Below are positions 1 to 7,969 of a stretch of DNA of 64,000 nt, piece by piece (positions within the stretch are counted from its first letter, which is position 1; each line of letters begins with the position of its first letter). Source of the DNA: a bacterium (GTDB lineage Bacteria > Bacillota > Clostridia > Lachnospirales > Lachnospiraceae); contig JAMPFT010000006.1 of NCBI GenBank assembly GCA_023664305.1, forward strand, positions 104,003 to 168,002, read 5' to 3'. A model generated the notes under the pieces. It was not told where the DNA came from, did no database searches, and saw nothing but the letters and a program-made list of their open reading frames with translations. The position numbers and the translations under genes were made by a program.

Positions 1-4
1 GCAA

Positions 5-1312
5 TCACCGTGCCTTTCCGCAATCCTCAAACCTTACTTTAATGCTGTTTGCATGAGCCGTCAGTCCTTCGCTTTCGGCAAAGGCCTCGATATCCGTATG
101 TACCTTTTCCAACGCCTCCCTGGAGTAGGATATGATACTCGTCTTTTTGACAAAGTCGTCTACGCTTACAGGCGAGAAGAATTTGGCGGTGCCGTTGGTT
201 GGCAGGATATGATTCGGCCCCGCAAAGTAGTCTCCCAGCGGCTCGGAGGAATATTCACCGAGAAAGATTGCCCCGGCGTTTCGAATTTTAGTCATGATTT
301 GGAAGGGATCCGCCGTCAGGATCTCCAGGTGCTCCGATGCGATCTCGTTTACCGCGTCTATCGCCTCAGCCATATTCGGAGCGATCAGAATACAGCCGTA
401 GTTATCCAGGGATTTCCGGATGATCTCCTTTCGGGAAAGCGTTTCCGTAAACGCGTCGATCCGGCCGGATACTTTTTTAGCCAGTTCCTCCGAGGTCGTG
501 ATCAGAATTGCGCTGGCTAATTCGTCGTGCTCCGCCTGAGAGAGAAGGTCGGCGGCGACATAGTCCGGATTGGCGGTTTCATCCGCCAGAACAAGGATCT
601 CGCTCGGACCCGCAACGGAATCGATGCCCACATAGCCGTACACCGCCTTTTTTGCCAGCGCCACATAAATATTCCCGGGGCCGGTGATCTTATCTGCTTT
701 CGGGACGGACTGAGTGCCAAAGGCCATTGCGGCGATCGCCTGCGCGCCTCCAGCCCGATAAACGGCGTCTACCCCGGCGATATCCGCCGCCACCAATGTC
801 CCGGGATTAACCTTTCCGTCCGGGCCGGGCGGCGTCGTCATGATGATCTCAGGCACTCCCGCCACCCTGGCCGGTATTACATTCATCAGCACGCTGGACG
901 GATAGGCCGCTTTCCCTCCTGGCACATATACCCCGGCCCTGGCGATGGCAGTGAATTTCATTCCAAGGATCGTGCCGTCCTCCTTCGCGTCAAACCAGCT
1001 GTTCCGCAGCTGCTTCCTGTGAAAGGCGCGGATGTTTTCCGCGGACCGGCGGATGATTTCCACCAGATTTTTGTCCAGCGCCAAATACGCCTCTTCTATC
1101 TCCTGCCGCGTTACTTTTATGTTTTCCGCCGTCAGATGATATCCGTCATATTTCCAGGTATATTCAAAAAGGGCGCTGTCTCTCTGCTCTCTGACGCGTT
1201 CGACAATCTCCCGCACCGCTGACTCGTACTGCACATAGTGATTCGGGCTCCTCTTCAGAAGGTCATCCAGGATATTCTGTTTTGTTTCCGCTGTGAGTTC
1301 TCTTATTTTCAT
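5..1312 (-). CDS. hisD: Histidinol dehydrogenase
   Basis: Oxidises L-histidinol to L-histidine in two NAD-dependent steps, the last reactions of histidine synthesis, in the cytoplasm. The 435-residue protein has the usual length and carries the family's GPGN segment, a QAEHDE zinc-ligand segment, the catalytic ASEHLEI motif with its Glu-His pair, and a C-terminal LTAHANS histidine that is a zinc ligand in the family. I chose the ATG at 1312 because GAGG sits six bases before it; an ATG four codons upstream (1324) has no ribosome site. It follows hisG by about 25 bp and is the third gene of a hisZ-hisG-hisD operon that probably continues past the left edge. Identification is secure. Confidence 0.97.
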   Translation of the reverse strand: MKIRELTAETKQNILDDLLKRSPNHYVQYESAVREIVERVREQRDSALFEYTWKYDGYHLTAENIKVTRQEIEEAYLALDKNLVEIIRRSAENIRAFHRKQLRNSWFDAKEDGTILGMKFTAIARAGVYVPGGKAAYPSSVLMNVIPARVAGVPEIIMTTPPGPDGKVNPGTLVAADIAGVDAVYRAGGAQAIAAMAFGTQSVPKADKITGPGNIYVALAKKAVYGYVGIDSVAGPSEILVLADETANPDYVAADLLSQAEHDELASAILITTSEELAKKVSGRIDAFTETLSRKEIIRKSLDNYGCILIAPNMAEAIDAVNEIASEHLEILTADPFQIMTKIRNAGAIFLGEYSSEPLGDYFAGPNHILPTNGTAKFFSPVSVDDFVKKTSIISYSREALEKVHTDIEAFAESEGLTAHANSIKVRFEDCGKAR

Positions 1313-1336
1313 GGCAATCCTCATTTCTGGGTTGTT

Positions 1337-1996
1337 TTACGCCTGTCTTTCTTTTAGCTGTCTTCGAATACGCATTACCAGCTCCTTGATCCGCTCCGAT
1401 TCCATCTGCATACTGACCGGATTGACGATCATTCTGGCCGAGAGGGGACAGATCTCCTCCAGCACCTCCAGCCCGTTTTGACGCAGAGTCGAACCGGTTT
1501 CCACGATATCGACGATTACGTCCGACAGCTCCACCAGCGGGCCGAGCTCTACGGATCCGTTGAGCTTGATAATGTCAACCGTCTGGCGTTTTGTGTTGTA
1601 AAAATAATCTTTGGCGATGCCCGGATATTTGCTGGCCACCCGGATTCTCTCATGGTGAAGCAGAAGCTCTTTGGCCGAAGCCGGGCCGCAGACACACATT
1701 CTGCACCTCCCGAACCCGAGATCCAGAACCTCGTACACATTCCGGTTTTCCTCCAGAACCGTGTCTCTCCCAACCACTCCGATATCGGCGGCGCCGTACT
1801 CCACAAAGGTCGGTACGTCCGGTCCTTTTGCCAGAAAAAAGCGGAGCCTTAAGTCGTCGTTGACAAAAATCAGTTTTCTGGAATTTTTATCCTTCAGTTC
1901 CTCGCAGGTAATGCCGATCTGTTCAAAAAGCGCCAGGGTTTCCGACGCCAGACGTCCCTTCCCCAGGGCAAACGTCAGATATCTTTCCTCATTCAT
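1337..1996 (-). CDS. hisG: ATP phosphoribosyltransferase catalytic subunit, short form
   Basis: Catalyses the first step of histidine synthesis, condensing ATP with PRPP. At 219 residues it is the short form (HisG_S), which lacks the C-terminal regulatory ACT-like domain and needs HisZ for activity; hisZ lies directly upstream, which fits. Visible family features are LGKGRL near the N-terminus, GAADIGVVGRDT in the middle and the PRPP-binding segment DIVETGSTLRQNGL near residue 165. Histidine feedback would be expected to act through the HisZ-HisG complex. The gap to hisZ is 86 bp with no obvious terminator, so the three genes are probably co-transcribed. Confidence 0.97.
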   Translation of the reverse strand: MNEERYLTFALGKGRLASETLALFEQIGITCEELKDKNSRKLIFVNDDLRLRFFLAKGPDVPTFVEYGAADIGVVGRDTVLEENRNVYEVLDLGFGRCRMCVCGPASAKELLLHHERIRVASKYPGIAKDYFYNTKRQTVDIIKLNGSVELGPLVELSDVIVDIVETGSTLRQNGLEVLEEICPLSARMIVNPVSMQMESERIKELVMRIRRQLKERQA

Positions 1997-2082
1997 GATG
2001 TAAAACTCCTACCTGTGGCGTCACAAACGGATTTTCCGGAAGCTGGCGACTCCGAAAAAACGCCTGTCTTTCCGTTTCCAAC

Positions 2083-3210
2083 TCAGTCCCCGCGCGTCTC
2101 TTCCTCCGGGGTCAGCACGACGGCATGTCCCATGGCGCGCAGTTTTTCCGCCTCCGCAAGCTTTTCCGCAAAATCATCCCTGCCGTAGCTGACGGTACGG
2201 ATCGGCGCCGGCGGCGGTATTTGAGCTTTTTGTCTAAAAAGCGCTTCCAGAATATTGTCGATCACCATACAAAAACCGACGGCAGGCGCCTCTTTCCCAA
2301 ACTGACGCAGCAGATGATCGTATCTGCCGCCCTTGACAATCGCGTCACCTACGCCATAAGTGTAAACCTTAAATACGACGCCTGTGTAATATTTATATTT
2401 GCTCAGAAGCCCCAGGTCAAAGGACAGAAATTCCTCCGCGCCGTATTCCCGCAAAACCTCCTTCAGCCTTTTCAGTCTCTCGATCGCCGCCAGAGAACGC
2501 AGATTGCTTACCATATCGGCGGCCTGGGATAAGGAGCACATATCGCCGAACAGATCCGCAACCTTTAAAAGGCGGGAGCGATAAGGCTCCGCTACGCCTC
2601 TCTCCTGCAGCAGCTCCTGGGCGGCAAAGAAATTTTTCCCGGAAATACAGGATCTTAAATCCATCTCCGTCTCTTCGTCCAGACCGGCCTCCTCGCAGAG
2701 TCCCTTGAAATATTCCACCTCGCCGACCGTCACCTGAAAACGTTCTACCCCTGCGCATAAAAGAGACCGGATGACCAGGCTTATGATCTCCGCGTCCGCC
2801 TCCACGGAGGAATCCCCGATCAACTCGGCGCCCATCTGCGTGGCCTCGCTCAGCTTTCCCTGAAGCGCGGAGGTATTGGTAAAGGTACTTCCGCAATAAC
2901 AAAACCGCAGCGGGAGGCGGCTGTCGCAAAAATATTTGGCGGCGCACCTGGCGACTGACGGTGTGAAATCCGGCCGCAGTACCAGCGTATTGCCTTCCCT
3001 GTCAAAAAACTTATACAGCTCCCTGCTGGGCGTCGTTCCGATTTCTCTGGAAAAGACGTCAAAGAACTCAAAAACGGGCGTCTGTATATCCTCATACCCA
3101 AACAGACGGATGCTCTCGTGAAGCCTGCGCTCCACCTCCTGTTTGCGATAATATTCTTTCCCGTAAATATCTCTGACTCCCTCGGGAGTATGCAGTAACT
3201 GTCTGTTCAT
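2083..3210 (-). CDS. hisZ: ATP phosphoribosyltransferase regulatory subunit
   Basis: A 375-residue paralogue of histidyl-tRNA synthetase that lacks tRNA charging and instead forms a complex with short HisG, providing activity and histidine feedback. The class II synthetase-like core begins with TPEGVRDIYGKE, has the motif-2-like LRPDFTPSVAR around residue 80 and a late GGRYDHLLRQFG segment. It lacks the C-terminal anticodon-binding domain expected in HisS (about 420 residues), and its position directly before hisG makes HisZ much more likely than HisS. It is the first gene of the his operon. The start is the ATG at 3210, with AAGG about nine bases upstream. A near-consensus promoter lies 215 bp upstream. 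Confidence 0.95.
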   Translation of the reverse strand: MNRQLLHTPEGVRDIYGKEYYRKQEVERRLHESIRLFGYEDIQTPVFEFFDVFSREIGTTPSRELYKFFDREGNTLVLRPDFTPSVARCAAKYFCDSRLPLRFCYCGSTFTNTSALQGKLSEATQMGAELIGDSSVEADAEIISLVIRSLLCAGVERFQVTVGEVEYFKGLCEEAGLDEETEMDLRSCISGKNFFAAQELLQERGVAEPYRSRLLKVADLFGDMCSLSQAADMVSNLRSLAAIERLKRLKEVLREYGAEEFLSFDLGLLSKYKYYTGVVFKVYTYGVGDAIVKGGRYDHLLRQFGKEAPAVGFCMVIDNILEALFRQKAQIPPPAPIRTVSYGRDDFAEKLAEAEKLRAMGHAVVLTPEEETRGD

Positions 3211-3214
3211 CCTC

Positions 3215-3365
3215 TTTTACCTTATAGAAACTTCGATGTAACAAGGGAAGAATGCGAAGCATTCTTCTAAGCGAGCAAAGCTCGCTTTTTTACCTTATAG
3301 GAAACTTCGTCGCAGCAAGGGAAGAATGCAAAGCATTCTTCTAAGCGAGCAAAGCTCGCTTTTTT
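3215..3365 (-). repeat. Two tandem 73-bp double-hairpin units in the his leader
   Basis: Copy 1 starts at 3215 and copy 2 at 3288; they differ at only a few positions. Each unit holds two perfect inverted repeats: a 9-bp stem (GAAGAATGC / GCATTCTTC) and a 7-bp stem (AGCGAGC / GCTCGCT), each with a three-base loop. The region lies between the his promoter and hisZ, so it should be transcribed as about 150 nt of the 5' leader. I see no run of His codons, no T-box features and no terminator T tract on the minus strand. Confidence 0.9.
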
Positions 3366-3424
3366 ATCTTACGATTGCTTTAATACGCTGATTTGCTGAC
3401 GCAGCGCTGTAACAAACTATCCGT

Positions 3425-3453
3425 AGTATACCGAATGGATTCCCTTCTGTCAA
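3425..3453 (-). promoter_or_regulatory. Sigma-A type promoter of the his operon
   Basis: On the minus strand TTGACA (3448-3453) and TATACT (3425-3430) are separated by exactly 17 bp. The -35 overlaps the last codons of recU. Predicted transcription starts near 3418, giving a leader of about 208 nt before hisZ. Confidence 0.85.
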
Positions 3454-3992
3454 GATGATTCTTCCCTGTCCTCCAGATCCTTCTGTAAAACGTCGAGATA
3501 GGGGACAAGGATTCCGTGACGCTGCGGCAGGATGTAGGCCGGATTCAGCTCCTCGTAGCGAAAGCTTTTACGGCCGCCGTTTTGGGCTCTTTCCCAGAAA
3601 AAAAGAAGCATCTCCAACGGCAGATAGTACAGCACATCCTTGTGGGTGTAATAGATGAGAAAAAAAGAGATGCCCCCCTGCTTTTCGAACTTTTTCATAA
3701 ATTCCACCTGATGCGGATGAATGTTCTGGAGCGAAAAGGTATCGACCGCGCACTCTTTCGCGTCAAAACAGACCGGAAGCCCCTGTACCGCGCCGATGTA
3801 ATCCACGGTGCTCTTCTGTTCAAAGTAGGCCAGCGTGATCTGACGGTGCTCCTTATCCATCCGGATGGGCGTGATGGGGGTGGGAACCTTTTGGATCAGG
3901 GCCAGGCCCGCTTCAGCGTACTTTTCGTTTGTTCTGTTGATCATATCCTCCAAGGTGGAGCCTCTCAGTCCCCTGGAATTCCATGTGGCCAT
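3450..3992 (-). CDS. recU: RecU-type Holliday junction resolvase
   Basis: A 180-residue endonuclease of the PD-(D/E)XK fold that resolves four-way junctions in recombination and chromosome segregation. It begins with the family pattern RGLRGSTLEDMIN, then VPTPI, an acidic residue at D64 (VDYIG) and the metal-binding CFDAKE at residues 75-80, followed by HPHQVEFM. Length is slightly below the roughly 200 residues of Bacillus RecU because the N-terminal extension is short. GGGAGG precedes the ATG at 3992. It follows an RluA-family gene by 32 bp and is probably the last gene of the operon read from about 7.9 kb. The expected neighbour pbp1A is not present here. Confidence 0.92.
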   Translation of the reverse strand: MATWNSRGLRGSTLEDMINRTNEKYAEAGLALIQKVPTPITPIRMDKEHRQITLAYFEQKSTVDYIGAVQGLPVCFDAKECAVDTFSLQNIHPHQVEFMKKFEKQGGISFFLIYYTHKDVLYYLPLEMLLFFWERAQNGGRKSFRYEELNPAYILPQRHGILVPYLDVLQKDLEDREESS

Positions 3993-4024
3993 TTTCTGCC
4001 TCCCGTCTGTGATATCTCCCGGTT

Positions 4025-5080
4025 TCAGACCCGCCCGCCGAGACCGGCAAGGATCCTTTCAAATTCTGCCGTGTACGGCGTTTCCACCGCCCTTTGACTG
4101 AACGCCGCTCCGACGCCCTCCCCGCAGGGGGGAAAGATGACTCTGCAGGCGTGAAGCAGCTGATACCGTAAGCCGAACTGCTCCTTCATGATCCGGTTGA
4201 CGTCTTCTCTGCCGTACTTTGCGTCGCCGATCAGGGGATGCCCCAGGCTAGCCAGATGCGCGCGGATCTGATGGGGTTTTCCCGTAATCAGCTCCACCTC
4301 CAGCAGCGTGTATTCTCCCAAATACCGCAGCGGACGGTACGCGGTACGGATTTCTTCCCCCCGGCCGTCTCCGTCCCGCTGCGGACGGACCGTCACTTTG
4401 TTTTTGGCCTTATCCTTTTCCAGATAACCGTTTATTACCGCTTCCTCTTTTAGTCTTCCCACACAGACCGTTCGGTAAAATTTCCGGATACTCCGCTCTC
4501 TGATGCACTTGCTTAAGTATTGGGTTCCCGCCAGGGACCTGCCGCAAAGCACCAGTCCGCTGGTATTCCGGTCCAACCGGTTGCAGACGGAAGGGTGAAA
4601 GGTATCCAGATCTTTCTTCAACGCGGGATCCCTGGCTAAAAGATAACCGATCAGCCATTCGTTCAGGCTAAGGTCAGAAGGGTGAGCCTTCTGAGACAGG
4701 ATCCCCGCCGGTTTGGAAAGAACCAGAATATCGGCGGTCTCACAGACGACGCCGATTCCCTGTAACCTCCTGTAAGCCTGTTCGTATTCCTTTAGGGAGT
4801 CGGACGGCCTTTTCCCGCCGCAGTCTCTTTCACTGCCGTCTTCTGCATCCGCAGGCGCTCTCCCCGTAAACTTAAGAAAGGTTTCCTCCGAGAAAAAGAA
4901 AACGATGCTGTCCCCGGCTTTCAGGATTTCGGAGCCTTCCGCTTTCCTGCCGTTCAGGGTAATATTTTTCCGCCGCAGCATTTTATAGAGAAATCCGCTC
5001 CCTGCAGCAGGCATGTATTTCCGCAGGAATTTATCCAGACGCTGTCCCGCCTGGTTATTCCCGACCGTTACCGATTGCAT
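4025..5080 (-). CDS. RluA-family pseudouridine synthase
   Basis: Isomerises uridine to pseudouridine in rRNA or tRNA; the exact target cannot be read from sequence. The 351-residue protein has an N-terminal S4 RNA-binding domain (about residues 10-65) and a catalytic domain with the signature NRLDRNTSGLVL, whose Asp170 is the expected catalytic residue, then KPHQIRAHLASLGHPLIGD typical of RluC/RluD types. An insert at about residues 75-100 is acidic and poorly conserved in character. It lies between a small membrane protein gene (18 bp upstream) and recU (32 bp downstream) in what looks like one transcript. Confidence 0.93.
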   Translation of the reverse strand: MQSVTVGNNQAGQRLDKFLRKYMPAAGSGFLYKMLRRKNITLNGRKAEGSEILKAGDSIVFFFSEETFLKFTGRAPADAEDGSERDCGGKRPSDSLKEYEQAYRRLQGIGVVCETADILVLSKPAGILSQKAHPSDLSLNEWLIGYLLARDPALKKDLDTFHPSVCNRLDRNTSGLVLCGRSLAGTQYLSKCIRERSIRKFYRTVCVGRLKEEAVINGYLEKDKAKNKVTVRPQRDGDGRGEEIRTAYRPLRYLGEYTLLEVELITGKPHQIRAHLASLGHPLIGDAKYGREDVNRIMKEQFGLRYQLLHACRVIFPPCGEGVGAAFSQRAVETPYTAEFERILAGLGGRV

Positions 5081-5098
5081 CCCAAGCCTGTCTCCTTT

Positions 5099-5683
5099 TC
5101 ACAAAATAACGCTTTTCAGGGTTTCCGTCACCGCGCGGGTGCGCGCCGGATCGTCCTGCAGCAGCTTCATCTGCTCCAGCCGCTCCGTATATCTGGGAAG
5201 CGAGCGGAAAACCTTGACGGTGATATCCTTGTGGCCGTCCAATTTCAGGATATCCGAAATATGCTTATAAAACGCGCTTTCGTCAAAGGAAGCGTCCTCC
5301 GTGAAGCCACAGACGGCGCCGCCTCTGACCGCCAGATGATTTACTATATAATTCTTGCTGTAGGAAGTAAAAATACAGTCAAAGAGCGTGTCAAGACCGT
5401 CGTCATGTCTTTTGATTTCGGCGGCGTTCTCCGGCAGGCAGCTGTGATAGCGCAGAAACATGACGGCGCTCACGGCGCTCTTAGAGGCGGGAAGACAGCC
5501 GAGCACCGCAACCACCGTCAGCAGATTGAGACGGCTCTTCGTCTGAATCAACCCCGCAAGAAACAATGCGGCGGAGACGCCAAAATAGAGAACCGTCCGA
5601 AGAATTTCATATTTTTTCTGCGTAGCCAGATAATTTTGCGTCCCCTTGACGTCCGCGGTGGAAAACAGTCGTTTCAGCTGCAT
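5099..5683 (-). CDS. Small membrane protein of unknown function
   Basis: I do not recognise a named family. The 194-residue protein has two adjacent hydrophobic segments at about residues 28-46 and 53-75 and a cytoplasmic-type C-terminal half of mixed charge with no catalytic motif I can see. An upstream AAAGGA supports the ATG at 5683. It sits 4 bp after the dehydrogenase gene and 18 bp before the RluA-family gene, so it is co-transcribed with them. That clustering does not suggest a role. Confidence 0.75.
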   Translation of the reverse strand: MQLKRLFSTADVKGTQNYLATQKKYEILRTVLYFGVSAALFLAGLIQTKSRLNLLTVVAVLGCLPASKSAVSAVMFLRYHSCLPENAAEIKRHDDGLDTLFDCIFTSYSKNYIVNHLAVRGGAVCGFTEDASFDESAFYKHISDILKLDGHKDITVKVFRSLPRYTERLEQMKLLQDDPARTRAVTETLKSVIL

Positions 5684-5687
5684 TTTT

Positions 5688-6461
5688 CTACAGTCCTTTC
5701 TTTTTCAGGAAAGACGTTGCCTGCAGGATCAGATCATGCGGCAGCGCCTTAGACAACAGGTGAAATCCCCTGATGGGAAGACCGTAGACAGACACCGCCC
5801 GTCTGCGGTAGGAATCCCTAAGCGCCTGTGCCGCCACCCGCGCCGGATCCGCCATCACATACTTTTTCAGGGCGAGAGTGGTCCCTGTCTGTTCGGCAAT
5901 CTCAAAGAACGGGGTATCCACAGGGCCGGGACACACGCTTGTCACCGTGATATCCAGCGGACGCAGTTCCTCGTTCAGGGCTCTGGAAAAGCTCAGCACA
6001 TAAGCCTTTGTAGCCGCGTAGACGGCAAAATCGGGCTGCGGTAAAAATGCGGCGCTTGAGGCCATCTGGAGAATCCTGCTCCTCCTTCTCATATACGGGA
6101 TCATGCGGTGCGTCATCTCGGTCAGCGCCTCACAGTTTAAGCGGATCATGGAAAGTGCGCCTTCCGAGGGCAGCTCGCTGAAGCTGCCCATAAGTCCGAA
6201 GCCCGCGCAGTTGATTAACATTCTGACGACCGCGTTTTGCTCGATCAGCATATCCTCCAGCATATCCAGCTTTCCGGAGTCGGTGATATCCATCGGGATC
6301 ACTTTTGTCCGGTGGCGCAGACAACCCGCCGTTTCCTTCAGGCGCTCCTCATTTCTGGCGATCAGCCAAAACTCGTCGATATTCGTAAAATAAGGGTCAA
6401 GCTGCAGAGCAAATTCTCTGCCGATGCCGGAGGAAGCCCCGGTAATCAAAATCACATTCAT
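5688..6461 (-). CDS. Short-chain dehydrogenase/reductase
   Basis: A 257-residue classical SDR oxidoreductase. The N-terminal TGASSGIG (residues 7-14) is the dinucleotide-binding motif, NCAGFG is the NNAG-like segment, and YAATK carries the catalytic Tyr and Lys, with Ser in the preceding ASSAAF segment. CPGPVDTPFF follows, as in many family members. The substrate is not predictable; a lipid or keto-acyl substrate is possible because close relatives act on these. Its ATG overlaps the stop of the preceding HAD gene by four bases, indicating translational coupling. Confidence 0.9.
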   Translation of the reverse strand: MNVILITGASSGIGREFALQLDPYFTNIDEFWLIARNEERLKETAGCLRHRTKVIPMDITDSGKLDMLEDMLIEQNAVVRMLINCAGFGLMGSFSELPSEGALSMIRLNCEALTEMTHRMIPYMRRRSRILQMASSAAFLPQPDFAVYAATKAYVLSFSRALNEELRPLDITVTSVCPGPVDTPFFEIAEQTGTTLALKKYVMADPARVAAQALRDSYRRRAVSVYGLPIRGFHLLSKALPHDLILQATSFLKKKGL

Positions 6462-7216
6462 GTCAGACCGTCCTTTCCGCCGTCCGCCGGTTGAAACCGC
6501 AGACGCAAATTAACAGGTTTAAACAGTTCCGCGTAATCTTCAATATAATAGTCCGCACAGGCAATCTTGCGCTCTCTGTCATACCCGGAATATTCGTCTT
6601 CCACCGCGCAGACCTTCATCCCGGCATTTTTCCCCGCCCGGATGCCGGGAACAATATCTTCGAAGACGAGGCATCTGTCGGGATCCGTTTTCAGCTCCTT
6701 TGCCGCCGCCAGATAAATATCCGGCGCAGGCTTGCCGCGTTCCACGTCACTGCCCGTCATGATACAGGAAAAATAACCCTTCAGCCCGTGGACTCCGATC
6801 ACGTTCTCCGCCAGCTCCCTGGAATTACTGGTGGCGATGCCAAGACGGATTCCCCGCTTTCGACATTCTTTTAGAAAGCCCAAAACACCGGGCTTTAAGG
6901 GAACCTCGTTCGCGTATTTATCCCATGCCATTCGGTTCCAGTCCTGCTTGATCTGCTCTAAGGGATCGGGTATCCCGAATTTCTCCTTAAAGTAAACGGC
7001 TGTCTCGTGGAAGCTCATCCCCTCGATTTTCGACTGCAGATCCTCGGGAAGGGGAACACCGAATCTTCCGAGATATTCAATGTCGATGGCCCGCCAGAGC
7101 CACATGGAATCCACCAAAGATCCGTCCAGATCGAAGATCACTGCGTCGATATCCTGCAGCATGTCGGCAGCTTTTCCGGTATCCTTTTTGCAATCCCTAC
7201 ATTCCGACGGTTTCAT
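6458..7216 (-). CDS. HAD-superfamily phosphatase (beta-phosphoglucomutase-like)
   Basis: A 252-residue haloacid dehalogenase-type hydrolase. The nucleophile motif is FDLDGSLVDS with Asp29 and Asp31; motif II is ATSNSREL; GKPAPDIYL and VFEDIVPGIRAGKNAG give motifs III and IV. The helical cap after residue 40 is of the subclass I type seen in beta-phosphoglucomutase and sugar-phosphate phosphatases. The ATG at 7216 is preceded by GGGAGGTG and overlaps the end of the rRNA pseudouridine synthase gene; an ATG 18 codons downstream (7162) is a weaker alternative. Confidence 0.9.
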   Translation of the reverse strand: MKPSECRDCKKDTGKAADMLQDIDAVIFDLDGSLVDSMWLWRAIDIEYLGRFGVPLPEDLQSKIEGMSFHETAVYFKEKFGIPDPLEQIKQDWNRMAWDKYANEVPLKPGVLGFLKECRKRGIRLGIATSNSRELAENVIGVHGLKGYFSCIMTGSDVERGKPAPDIYLAAAKELKTDPDRCLVFEDIVPGIRAGKNAGMKVCAVEDEYSGYDRERKIACADYYIEDYAELFKPVNLRLRFQPADGGKDGLT

Positions 7217-7907
7217 GAAGAATCTGCACCTCCCTTTCTGTCAGCGGCCTGTATTCTCCGGGCGAAAGCCTCTCATCCAGCTTCAGCCCGCCAAAGGATG
7301 TCCTTTTTAAAGCCAGCACACGGTTATCTACCGCCTGAAGCATCCTCTTTACCTGATGGAATTTTCCCTCATGGATGGTGAGCAGTATTTTCCCGTCTTC
7401 CAGAGGCGTAACCTTTCCCGGCAGCGTCGGCCTGTCCTCTCCTATCTCGACCCCCTGCTCCAGCCGCAGGATATCCTGTTCCCCAAGCTCATGGCCGGGG
7501 GTGACAAGGTATGCTTTATCCACATGCCTTCCGGGGGATAACAGTCTGTGGGCGAGTCCGCCGTCGTTGGTCAACAGCAAAAGCCCCTCCGTGTCCTTAT
7601 CCAGTCTTCCCACCGGAAACAGTCCCCGCTGCCTGTCCTCCTGCCGCAGCAGCTCCACCACCGTCCCGGCGGTATTGTCCGTGACCGCCGACACTACGCC
7701 TGCGGGCTTGTTCAGCATATAATAGACATATTTCCGATAGCATACCTCTTCTCCCTGCACGCAGACAAGATCTGCTCCCTCCCGGAGCTTTTGGTCCGCT
7801 TTCCGCGCCGTTTCACCGTTTACGCTGACCTGTCCGCGCCGTATCATTTCCTTTACCTGGCTGCGTGTTCCCTTATTCATTTCACATAAAAAGCGGTCAA
7901 GACGCAT
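7197..7907 (-). CDS. RsuA/RluB-family rRNA pseudouridine synthase
   Basis: Modifies uridine in 16S or 23S rRNA. The 236-residue protein has an N-terminal S4 domain beginning MRLDRFLCEM, then NKPAGVVSA and the catalytic GRLDKDTEGLLLLTNDG with Asp103, and the C-terminal GEYRPLTEREVQIL characteristic of RsuA types. I start it at the ATG at 7907 because family members begin there; an upstream in-frame ATG at 7928 has no clear ribosome site. It is the first gene of the operon running to recU and is divergent from ylbJ, only about 60 bp away. Confidence 0.92.
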   Translation of the reverse strand: MRLDRFLCEMNKGTRSQVKEMIRRGQVSVNGETARKADQKLREGADLVCVQGEEVCYRKYVYYMLNKPAGVVSAVTDNTAGTVVELLRQEDRQRGLFPVGRLDKDTEGLLLLTNDGGLAHRLLSPGRHVDKAYLVTPGHELGEQDILRLEQGVEIGEDRPTLPGKVTPLEDGKILLTIHEGKFHQVKRMLQAVDNRVLALKRTSFGGLKLDERLSPGEYRPLTEREVQILHETVGM

Positions 7908-7969
7908 ATGCGAAAAATTCCCCTTCATATATTTGTAAAAAGCTTATTCCCTCTGTAAAGCGGCTGCCT

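Noticed and set aside
2083-3210. Histidyl-tRNA synthetase (hisS)
   Set aside because: Too short, no anticodon-binding domain, and it leads a hisG-hisD operon, so HisZ fits.
3211-3453. T-box or His attenuator before hisZ
   Set aside because: No T-box sequence, no His codon run and no terminator T tract on the coding strand.
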